Numbered from the stretch's first letter, positions 1 to 4,806 are shown. The stretch is DNA of 5,874 nucleotides from an uncultured Rikenellaceae bacterium (GCA_947176715.1 CAMWRR010000118.1:1-5874), one strand, 5' to 3'. The notes: generated from the sequence alone by a model not told the origin. Made by a program: numbers and translations.

Positions 1-110
1 ACTGGAGGGCGGTTGAGGAGATAACGGAGAACCTGCGTCTTCTCGACCCCTCCGACCCCGTCAAATACGACTTCGCCCTATTCGGTGCCGGTATCAACAA
101 GGTTATCTGA
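1..110 (+). CDS. C-terminal end of a TIGR02757 (DUF2400) family protein, partial
   Basis: Only the last 35 codons are present; the reading frame starts at base 3 and stops with TGA at 108-110. The peptide ends in DPSDPVKYDFALFGAGINK, which matches from memory the conserved tail (DPVKYDFALFGLG) of the TIGR02757 family, a group of uncharacterised proteins common in Bacteroidota. Its function is unknown to me. trmN6 starts five bases after this stop, so the two are probably co-transcribed. The N-terminal bulk lies outside the window, so intactness cannot be judged. Confidence 0.8.
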   Translation, partial: WRAVEEITENLRLLDPSDPVKYDFALFGAGINKVI

Positions 111-115
111 CGGCG

Positions 116-823
116 ATGTCCAACAAATATTTCCGGTTCAAACAGTTCATCGTAAGGCAGGAGCGATGCGCCATGAAGGTGGGTACCGACGGCGTATTGC
201 TCGGGGCGTGGACCACCATGCCCGCCGCCGTCAGCCGCATACTCGACATAGGCACCGGCACGGGGCTTATCGCCCTTATGGCCGCCCAACGTGCACCCGC
301 CGCCACCGTGGACGCCGTGGAGATAGAGGAGGAGGCCGCATCACAGGCCGCGGACAACATAGCCGAATCGCCGTGGAGCGACAGGGTGAGGGTACACACC
401 GTGGCCATACAGAAGTTCGAGCCGGAGTACCGTTACGGGGTCATCGTCTCCAACCCTCCCTATTTCAGCCGTTCGCTCAAAAACGAGTCGCTAAAGAAGA
501 GCATAGCCCGCCACAACGACGCTCTGCCCTCATGCGATTTGGCCGCCTCGGTATCTCGCCTGCTCGAAGACGACGGCATATTCGCCGCCATACTGCCATA
601 CGAGGAGGCGGCGGTATTGATTGCAGAGGCTGCCGGCCACGGGCTCTACCTGCACCGACGTCTCGACGTGCACGGACGCCGCGGCAAACCGGTAAAGCGT
701 GTGCTCATGGAGTTTCGCCGGCAACCGGCCTTCCGACTCGTGTCGGAGAGGATGCACCTTGAAAACGAGGACAACACCCGAAGCAAGGCATATAGCGAGC
801 TTACGGCGGATTTTTATCTGTAA
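116..823 (+). CDS. trmN6: tRNA1(Val) (adenine(37)-N6)-methyltransferase TrmN6 (YfiC-like)
   Basis: This 235-residue protein is a Rossmann-fold SAM-dependent N6-adenine methyltransferase. The family member in E. coli (YfiC) methylates A37 of tRNA1(Val) in the cytoplasm. What is seen: an N-terminal family signature FRFKQF (6-11) and RCAMKVGTDGVLLGAW (17-32); the SAM-binding glycine loop DIGTGTG (44-50) followed by an acidic residue in the next strand (DAVEIE, 66-71); and the catalytic NPPY motif at 113-116 inside SNPPYF, typical of amino-group methyltransferases. The length is normal for the family. The start at 116 is preferred because the conserved MSN.YF.FKQF segment begins there; M20 would cut it off. 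It follows the upstream stop by five bases, suggesting an operon. PrmC/HemK also carries NPPY, but the N-terminal KQF..RQ..CAMKVGTDG signature points to TrmN6. Actual tRNA specificity in this organism is inferred. Confidence 0.93.
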   Translation: MSNKYFRFKQFIVRQERCAMKVGTDGVLLGAWTTMPAAVSRILDIGTGTGLIALMAAQRAPAATVDAVEIEEEAASQAADNIAESPWSDRVRVHTVAIQKFEPEYRYGVIVSNPPYFSRSLKNESLKKSIARHNDALPSCDLAASVSRLLEDDGIFAAILPYEEAAVLIAEAAGHGLYLHRRLDVHGRRGKPVKRVLMEFRRQPAFRLVSERMHLENEDNTRSKAYSELTADFYL

Positions 824-848
824 CGGACAGTAACGGCAAGTCTGTCCG
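824..848 (+). terminator. Hairpin directly after trmN6, possible weak terminator
   Basis: CGGACAG (824-830) and CTGTCCG (842-848) form a perfect 7-bp stem with an 11-base loop, beginning at the base after the TAA stop. No U-run follows, so it is not a classical intrinsic terminator. It may stabilise the mRNA 3' end or cause pausing. Further small GC hairpins follow (CCCG..CGGG near 858-871). Confidence 0.35.
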
Positions 849-907
849 GCCTTGATACCCCGGCTATCGGGAACTCGGGCAACGAGACCTTACTCGATTA
901 ACCAAAC

Positions 908-927
908 CCGAAAACGAACTTAATAAT
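908..927 (+). repeat. Upstream copy of a 20-bp direct repeat flanking the DUF486 gene
   Basis: CCGAAAACGA, three variable bases, then TAATAAT. The same 17 bases in the same spacing recur at 1331-1350, just beyond the gene's stop. This copy ends 12 bases before the ATG of the DUF486 gene. No Shine-Dalgarno sequence or recognisable Bacteroidetes promoter box was seen in 824-939. Confidence 0.6.
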
Positions 928-939
928 CCGGAACGAACA

Positions 940-1308
940 ATGAAAGGAGTATATACCGTCTTATTGTTGGTGCTGTCCAACATCTTCATGACCTTCGCAT
1001 GGTACGGACACCTCAAACTGCAACAGGCCAAGGTCATAAGCAACTGGCCGTTGATAGGGGTGATAGCGTTTTCGTGGTGCATAGCCCTGTTGGAGTATTG
1101 CGCTCAGGTGCCGGCCAACAGGATAGGGTTCGCAGGTAACGGCGGCCCGTTCAGCCTTATGCAGCTCAAAATATTGCAGGAGGTGATAACCCTTACCGTG
1201 TTCGTGCTCTTCTCGCTGACCTTCTTCAGGAACGAGCCGTTGCAGTGGAATCATGGCGTAGCGTGTCTCTGCATGGTATTGGCTGTCTATTTCGTGTTTC
1301 TGAAATAG
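940..1308 (+). CDS. DUF486 family small membrane protein (DMT-like)
   Basis: This 122-residue, very hydrophobic protein has four likely membrane helices at about 3-21, 36-52, 78-98 and 104-120. The EYCAQVPANRIG segment (52-63) and LKILQEVITLTVFV.FS (76-92) match from memory the DUF486 family, one-domain proteins grouped with the drug/metabolite transporter (small multidrug resistance-like) superfamily. No substrate is known to me; a transporter role is family inference only. The length is usual for DUF486. The ATG at 940 is the only reasonable start because helix 1 begins at residue 3. The gene is 116 bases beyond trmN6 with a hairpin between, so it may be transcribed separately. It converges on the pspC operon. 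Seven of its eight isoleucines are ATA. Confidence 0.87.
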   Translation: MKGVYTVLLLVLSNIFMTFAWYGHLKLQQAKVISNWPLIGVIAFSWCIALLEYCAQVPANRIGFAGNGGPFSLMQLKILQEVITLTVFVLFSLTFFRNEPLQWNHGVACLCMVLAVYFVFLK

Positions 1309-1424
1309 GCCGTGCCGAATCCGGCAAAAGCCGAAAACGATTGTAATAATATTTCGACACCCGAGCGCAATAGGTCTGACTCGATTACACCCGTGTTGTC
1401 GAAACACCCGCGCCTGTACGAACT
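1309..1424. other. Intergenic region after the DUF486 gene, no gene seen
   Basis: This is the left part of the space between convergent genes. Just after the TAG stop lies a small hairpin, TGCCG-AATC-CGGCA (1313-1326), without a U-run. TTTCGACA (1352-1359) and TGTCGAAA (1397-1404) are perfect inverted repeats 37 bases apart. The second copy of the DUF486-flanking repeat lies at 1331-1350. No convincing plus-strand intrinsic terminator was found. Confidence 0.5.
1331..1350 (+). repeat. Downstream copy of the 20-bp direct repeat flanking the DUF486 gene
   Basis: CCGAAAACGA, three variable bases (TTG), then TAATAAT: identical to 908-927 at 17 of 20 positions. A separate shared 9-mer, ACTCGATTA, also occurs on both sides of the gene (892-900 and 1379-1387), but in the opposite order relative to the 20-mer. 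Confidence 0.6.
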
Positions 1425-1454
1425 AAAAAAGCCGTCCATATCGCATGAACGGCT
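1425..1454 (-). terminator. Rho-independent terminator of the pspC-padR-pspC operon
   Basis: Read on the minus strand: AGCCGTTCAT, loop GCGAT, then ATGGACGGCT, running into six U. The stem has ten base pairs with one G-U wobble and a five-base loop. On the plus strand the same stem has a C-A mismatch and no U-run after it, so it is directional. It is the first intrinsic terminator after the long pspC gene, 252 bases beyond its stop. Confidence 0.85.
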
Positions 1455-1706
1455 ATCGGTTAATATCTGATGTCAGGTAAAATATGTCGCGAAATCCGGA
1501 CCGGGCAAAGCGAGGGATGTCAAACACATGCCTCTTGTCCGGTCCGAAATGCAACCCTTTCCGCTTGGCGTGCCGGTAGAGCGTAGGCGTTGCCGGTAGC
1601 GTAAGTGCGTGCCGGAATGCAGGACGGGCCGGGATGGCCGCACTTCGCGCGGAGGACATTGACCTGCCGGAGGGCAACTGTTTGTCGGACAGGTCGAACG
1701 TCGGGA
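1455..1706. other. Structured gene-free spacer / long 3' UTR of the pspC operon
   Basis: No convincing gene lies here. Three extended stem-loops are visible on the plus strand. Stem-loop 1 (1497-1546) pairs 1497-1508 with 1535-1546 (12 bp, one G-U), then 1512-1515 with 1531-1534 and 1517-1520 with 1526-1529. Stem-loop 2 (1599-1648) pairs 1599-1614 with 1635-1648 (14 bp with two single-base bulges). Stem-loop 3 (1659-1697) pairs 1659-1670 with 1685-1697 (12 bp, one bulge, two G-U). If transcribed with the operon, the region is its 3' UTR up to the terminator. A minus-strand open frame (ATG at 1659, stop at 1453) exists, but its arginine codons (CGG/CGA-rich) are unlike the neighbours and I do not call it. 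Confidence 0.55.
1571..1610 (+). repeat. Two tandem 20-base units
   Basis: TGCCGGTAGAGCGTAGGCGT (1571-1590) is followed at once by TGCCGGTAGCGTAAGTGCGT (1591-1610). The first nine and last four bases are identical, and a one-base shift aligns the middle. A partial third unit (TGCCGG) starts at 1610. It lies in the spacer after the long pspC gene and overlaps stem-loop 2. Confidence 0.55.
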
Positions 1707-3245
1707 CTACTCCTTTCCAATCTCTATTATCTCCCTCTTGTCGGCAAAGTTATTGTCGGCAGAGGCGTTGTCCTTCTCCTTGTGGCGGATAATCGAGTAC
1801 ATGCCGTCGTCGGACCGGCCGTAGGCTAAGTTGTTCTGACGGAGGTAGCCGTCTATCATGATCTGCCCCCCCTCGGGAGCGCCTATGCGTAGTCTGGCTT
1901 TCTGACCGCGGAAACTTCCGGGCATGGTGTAGTACTGGCCGTAGTCGACGAATACCGTATCGCCGCGTTGGAATATCTTCAACCCGATCTGATCGGCCAG
2001 TTTAGAGGCCTCCATATCGTTACGTCCGTACGACCTGAGCTTTATCTTGAGGCTGTAATCGTTGTCGTCGGACACATAGCCGTTAATACCGGTGAAGACG
2101 GGAAGCCCATCGCCGTCGGAATATTCGTACGACACATCGGGGTCTACGATGGAGCGTACGTATAACGTGTCTCCCGAGGGTTGCGCCAGCGAGAATGTCT
2201 TCTCCACATCGGAACGGTGTATGTAACGCATCCTCTCCTTGATGCCGAATATGCCGAGAAGAACCCAGCACACCACCCATATAGCTATCAACGGCACCAC
2301 TATGTATGAACGCATGGCCTTGGTCGTCAGTATGCTGATGAACATATAGAGCAACAGCCCCATCGGTGCCAACGCCGATATTATGGAGATGATGCCCAGC
2401 AGATATACCGGAGCGTCTACGAATACCGAGAGCGTGTCGTGGAAGTAGATCAATGAGCCGAAACCGCCGGCCAATACGGCTATCATACCTATTGCCAGCC
2501 CTATGCTTATGATTATGACGGGGACATATACTATGAACAGTATTATCTTGCCCAGTATGTATATGCCGCGTGTTATGGCGGTGTTGTCGGCCTCCGTTCC
2601 CGCACCGGTGTTCTGACCTCTGCGGAACGACCTCCTGACGGTGACGGGGGTGACGGGCTGTCCCTCCAGTTCGAGCTTCTGACGCGGGGTTGCGGCTACC
2701 GGCACGAGTATCCATGTCATGATGTAGAGCAATATGGAGAAGAAGAAGGCCCCCGAGAAGAATCCCCAGTAACGGCAAAAGAACAGCATCACCAACATCA
2801 TGACTGCAAACGAAAGGCGCAATACGCTCGGGTCGACATTGAAGTAAAGCCCCAGACCGCTGAATACGCCTCCCATACGCGCCCCCTCCTTGCTGCGGTA
2901 GAAGCGTTTGGGTATATCGCCTATCTTGTCGGTGCGGTAAGAGGTGTAATCTTTCGTCCGCTCGTCCGTACGGTTGTCCGACAGCGGTATCTGGTCTATG
3001 CCGCCGAGCTGCTCTATCACCCACTGGGCGCACTCGCGGTCGACTGGCATATCCACACTGCTCTGACGCGACAGTATCAGCTCCGAGGCCCGGGCCTCTA
3101 TGTCGTCGGCAATCTCCTTGCCCTCGTCGCCCTCTACGCTGCAGGCGTTACGTAGCCTGTCGAAGTAATCTTTCAATATTTCGTACGCATCGTACTCGGC
3201 CTTGAATGCTATGCCGTTTATGCTTATGTCGATAGTCTCTCTCAT
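1707..3245 (-). CDS. Long PspC-domain membrane protein with C-terminal toast-rack-like domain
   Basis: This 512-residue protein is the last gene of the operon. Visible order: residues 1-90 are a helical N-terminal domain (DAYEILKDYFDRL, DDIEARASEL at 47-56, IEQLGGIDQIP at 77-87) paralogous to that of the short PspC; 114-185 are the PspC domain (RSKEGARMGGVFSGLGLYF, then hydrophobic segments and WILVPVA); 186-226 are a basic, Gly/Thr-rich linker; further membrane helices fall at about 227-262 (probably one or two), 276-303 and 313-335; and 340-512 are a beta-rich domain (SKLADQIGLKIFQRGDTVFV, KARLRIGAPEGGQIMIDG) that resembles toast-rack/DUF4097-type domains and the long PspC proteins of Bacteroidetes. 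PspC proteins act in envelope-stress sensing in the inner membrane; a role here is inferred. The start at 3245 gives the expected M.ETIDISINGIAF beginning; no Shine-Dalgarno is seen. It lies 34 bases after padR. A run of seven G (coding strand) occurs at 1872-1866. Confidence 0.9.
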   Translation of the reverse strand: MRETIDISINGIAFKAEYDAYEILKDYFDRLRNACSVEGDEGKEIADDIEARASELILSRQSSVDMPVDRECAQWVIEQLGGIDQIPLSDNRTDERTKDYTSYRTDKIGDIPKRFYRSKEGARMGGVFSGLGLYFNVDPSVLRLSFAVMMLVMLFFCRYWGFFSGAFFFSILLYIMTWILVPVAATPRQKLELEGQPVTPVTVRRSFRRGQNTGAGTEADNTAITRGIYILGKIILFIVYVPVIIISIGLAIGMIAVLAGGFGSLIYFHDTLSVFVDAPVYLLGIISIISALAPMGLLLYMFISILTTKAMRSYIVVPLIAIWVVCWVLLGIFGIKERMRYIHRSDVEKTFSLAQPSGDTLYVRSIVDPDVSYEYSDGDGLPVFTGINGYVSDDNDYSLKIKLRSYGRNDMEASKLADQIGLKIFQRGDTVFVDYGQYYTMPGSFRGQKARLRIGAPEGGQIMIDGYLRQNNLAYGRSDDGMYSIIRHKEKDNASADNNFADKREIIEIGKE

Positions 3246-3279
3246 GACTCGTTGTTTATGCGGTTTATATAAAAGTCTG

Positions 3280-3687
3280 TCAATACTCCGTTTTCAAGGG
3301 GGTCTTGTCTTTCCAAGGGTCGGAGTCGGTGGGTTGGAACTGACTGTCTACGGCCCTTATGTTGTTTATCTGCTCCACCAGCTCGTTCCATGCGGCATCG
3401 AGCTGTGCGAGTATGCGGCGTCCGTGTTCGGTGATGCGGTAATACTTGCGGGGGGGGCCCTGCGGCGACTCCTCCCAGCGGTATTCGAGCAATCCGCCGT
3501 TCTTCTGTCGTGTAAGCAGCGGATAGAGAGTGCCCTCCACCACTATCATCTGACTCTGCCTCAGCTCGGCTATTATCTCCGAGGCGTAAGCATCGGTGCG
3601 GGACAATATCGAAAGTATGCAGTATTCGAGTATCCCCTTGCGCATCTGCGCCTTGATGTTGTCGGAAAAATTATTCTGTGTTGTCAT
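3280..3687 (-). CDS. PadR family transcriptional regulator
   Basis: This 135-residue winged-helix DNA-binding protein is the middle gene of the operon. Seen: a basic N-terminus (MRKGILEYCILSIL, 15-28); the helix AYASEIIAELRQ (33-44); the PadR hallmark EGTLYPLLTRQKNGGLLEY (51-69), which contains the recognition helix; and the wing signature GPPRKYYRITEHGRR (77-91). A short C-terminal helix (92-110) and a polar tail follow, so it belongs to the small PadR type that dimerises through the last helix. PadR proteins are usually repressors relieved by a ligand or a partner. Being sandwiched between two PspC proteins with HAAS-like domains suggests that these membrane proteins control it and that it regulates its own operon; both are inference. 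A run of eight C on the coding strand (3457-3450) encodes the wing residues GPPR. A good ribosome-binding sequence precedes the start. Confidence 0.93.
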   Translation of the reverse strand: MTTQNNFSDNIKAQMRKGILEYCILSILSRTDAYASEIIAELRQSQMIVVEGTLYPLLTRQKNGGLLEYRWEESPQGPPRKYYRITEHGRRILAQLDAAWNELVEQINNIRAVDSQFQPTDSDPWKDKTPLKTEY

Positions 3688-3693
3688 AAATAG

Positions 3694-3701
3694 CTCCTTT
3701 T
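3694..3701 (-). promoter_or_regulatory. Shine-Dalgarno sequence of padR
   Basis: AAAAGGAG on the minus strand ends six bases before the padR ATG. The other minus-strand genes here lack such a site, as is usual in Bacteroidota. It is framed by AGCT...AGCT, which could form a weak four-bp stem around it. Confidence 0.55.
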
Positions 3702-3702
3702 A

Positions 3703-3753
3703 TAAGCTGTCGGTTTTTGTTGATGAACTGTTCCCGTAAGCTGTGCGGTTGAT
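3703..3753 (-). repeat. Imperfect direct repeat upstream of padR, possible operator
   Basis: In plus-strand letters, TAAGCTGT occurs at 3703-3710 and 3737-3744, 34 bases apart. Both copies continue with (G)CGGTT and then TTGAT (3720-3724 and 3749-3753, one T shared in the second). The pair fills most of the 71-base gap between the short pspC and padR. A regulator site or a small local duplication are both possible. Confidence 0.4.
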
Positions 3754-3758
3754 AAAAC

Positions 3759-4277
3759 TTATATTATCTGTCTGGCATCCATCTCTTCGAGTATCCTGAA
3801 ATCGGAGGGGGTAACAGGCCTGGGCATCACTATCCACAATATGAGATAGGCCAAGAAACCCGTGCCGAAACAGAACATCAGTATAAGCGCGAAGACTCTC
3901 ATTATAACGGCACCTACACCGAAGTACAGCCCCAGACCGCTACATACGCCGCCCAGTATCTTGTGGCGTGTGTCTCTCATCAATTTCTTCCCCTTGTAGC
4001 TCTTGCCGAAATTGGGGTCGCCGAATATACGGGGATCGCCTATGGTGGCCTTGATGCGATCCACCATGGATAATGTAACCACCCGGAGACCTCCGGCGCC
4101 CCATTCGCGCAAAAGCTCGTTTATCCTCGACTCTATATCGTCTATTATGTCCGATACGCCGTCCTGGCCCGACAGCCTTTCGGCAATGTCGTCGATATAG
4201 GCGGTTAGCTCCCGGTAGGCATCCTCCTCTAACGTGAATGCCGTGCCGGAGATGTTGGCTGTCATGGTTCTTTTCAT
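3759..4277 (-). CDS. Short PspC-domain membrane protein
   Basis: This 172-residue protein is the first gene of the operon. Residues 1-85 form a helical N-terminal domain (DAYRELTAYIDDI, DIIDDIESRINELL at 43-56, IKATIGDPRIFG at 75-86) with the layout of HAAS/DUF1700 domains. Residues 98-153 are the PspC domain (LMRDTRHKILGGVCSGLGLY, then two hydrophobic segments at about 122-137 and 139-152, ending WIVMPRP). A short polar tail follows. PspC proteins sense envelope stress at the inner membrane in other bacteria; no PspA, PspB or PspF is seen in the window. The ATG at 4277 is chosen because the family typically begins MK.T.T.NI.G; the ATG at 4265 (M5) would remove part of this. The promoter is about 30 bases upstream of the start, giving a short leader. 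Its N-terminal half is clearly paralogous to the long PspC (shared G.AF..E.DAY..L..Y.D and DDIE.R..EL). Confidence 0.92.
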   Translation of the reverse strand: MKRTMTANISGTAFTLEEDAYRELTAYIDDIAERLSGQDGVSDIIDDIESRINELLREWGAGGLRVVTLSMVDRIKATIGDPRIFGDPNFGKSYKGKKLMRDTRHKILGGVCSGLGLYFGVGAVIMRVFALILMFCFGTGFLAYLILWIVMPRPVTPSDFRILEEMDARQII

Positions 4278-4315
4278 AGATATGTCGTTTGAAGATTCGT
4301 ATTACTATTATGTCA

Positions 4316-4347
4316 CAAATATAAAAATAAAATGAATATTGTGCAAC
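4316..4347 (-). promoter_or_regulatory. Bacteroidetes-type promoter of the pspC operon
   Basis: On the minus strand, TATATTTG (4323-4316) fits the -7 consensus TAnnTTTG exactly. GTTG (4347-4344) lies 20 bases upstream and fits the -33 TTTG/TTG box at the expected spacing. Transcription would start near 4309, leaving roughly a 30-base leader before the ATG at 4277. Confidence 0.75.
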
Positions 4348-4351
4348 ACAA
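4339..4351. promoter_or_regulatory. Palindrome overlapping the -33 box, possible operator
   Basis: TTGTG-CAA-CACAA is a perfect five-base inverted repeat with a three-base centre. It covers the -33 box of the pspC operon promoter, where a bound repressor would block RNA polymerase. Which protein binds is unknown; the operon's own PadR is one candidate. Confidence 0.4.
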
Positions 4352-4358
4352 AGTACTG

Positions 4359-4375
4359 TTTTTTGATTGTTTTTT
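4359..4375 (-). promoter_or_regulatory. Two phased A6 tracts upstream of the pspC promoter
   Basis: Six-base T runs on the plus strand (A runs in the operon's direction) lie at 4359-4364 and 4370-4375. They are 11 bases apart, one helical turn, and start 12 bases upstream of the -33 box. A further T6 lies at 4399-4404 but is not in exact phase. Such tracts bend DNA and can act like UP elements. Confidence 0.4.
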
Positions 4376-4657
4376 GCGATATCGGTTAATGGAGTGCCTT
4401 TTTTGAGGATGGGGATTGTGTTTTGAATCCGGCTTTTGATGTATGATAAAGCACAATGTAACAGGGTGTTACAACAGGTGTAGCCCGAGGATGCGTGGAG
4501 CATGATATCTTTTTTCTGTGTTTGGCGAGGATGTCGGATATTTTGCGGTCCGAAGCGAGGGGCGTTCAATATGAAATCCGATTTCTCTACCTGTGCTGTT
4601 ACATGCAGGCCTCGGCAATATGATGCAGGGTATCTCCAACTTCATGCCGCGACTAAT
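4376..4657. other. Intergenic region, no gene seen
   Basis: Apart from the palindrome at 4457-4473, this stretch has no convincing coding, RNA or mobile-element signal. A plus-strand open frame (4502-4720) has an unusual Cys/Arg-rich composition, no start signal and no recognisable family, and runs into the hairpin chain, so it is not called. GAGGATG occurs three times (4405, 4487, 4527). Confidence 0.5.
4457..4473. promoter_or_regulatory. Perfect 7-3-7 palindrome, operator candidate
   Basis: TGTAACA-GGG-TGTTACA is fully symmetric except for the three-base centre, and lies in a gene-free region 110 bases upstream of the pspC operon promoter. A third half-site, TGTTACA, occurs at 4597-4603. 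The form suits a dimeric DNA-binding protein better than an RNA hairpin, because the loop would be three bases. The regulator is unknown. Confidence 0.45.
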
Positions 4658-4765
4658 ACCTTTAAGGTTATAGCCCCCGGGACGCCATCCGGAGGGTTGA
4701 TACGCATATCATCAGGTTAAAAGACATGCCTTGTTACCGGGCAAGGCACATGAAAAGTAACCTGA
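4658..4765. other. Chain of adjoining hairpins, possible structured RNA
   Basis: Consecutive inverted repeats are packed together: ACCTT-T-AAGGT (4658-4668); CCCCCGG/CCGGAGG (4674-4680 with 4689-4695, one mismatch); TGATA-CGCA-TATCA (4698-4711); and, starting at the very next base, a two-tier element with outer arms TCAGGTTA (4712-4719) and TAACCTGA (4758-4765), perfect over 8 bp, and inner arms TGCCTTG (4727-4733) and CAAGGCA (4742-4748), perfect over 7 bp, with an 8-base loop. No U-run follows on either strand and I recognise no known RNA family. Confidence 0.45.
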
Positions 4766-4806
4766 AAAAGCGGCTTTGCTTAACGATGTAATACTTCATT
4801 ACGAAG

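Noticed and set aside
85..762. Long plus-strand open frame overlapping trmN6 in another frame
   Set aside because: Arg/His-rich translation with no family resemblance; it is the off-frame of a clear methyltransferase gene.
943..948. AAGGAG-like bases just inside the start of the DUF486 gene
   Set aside because: They lie within codons 2-3 and no later ATG sits at a suitable distance; they encode the normal MKGVY start.
2083..3033. 316-codon minus-strand frame inside the long pspC gene
   Set aside because: Off-frame, Arg/His-rich, and the overlapping frame has clear PspC motifs.
3202..3693. 163-codon plus-strand frame antisense to padR
   Set aside because: The minus-strand frame carries full PadR signatures; this one has none.
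4499..4516. ATGC/GCAT mini-hairpin followed by a T-run as a plus-strand terminator
   Set aside because: The stem is only four base pairs and the T-run is separated from it; no upstream plus-strand gene needs it.
4405..4533. Three copies of GAGGATG (4405, 4487, 4527)
   Set aside because: Seven-base matches at irregular spacing (82 and 40) are too short to call a repeat array; no CRISPR-like spacing.
4502..4720. 72-codon plus-strand open frame in the prs/pspC intergenic region
   Set aside because: Cys- and Arg-rich without a known family, no start signal, and it reads through several hairpins; the structured-DNA explanation is better.
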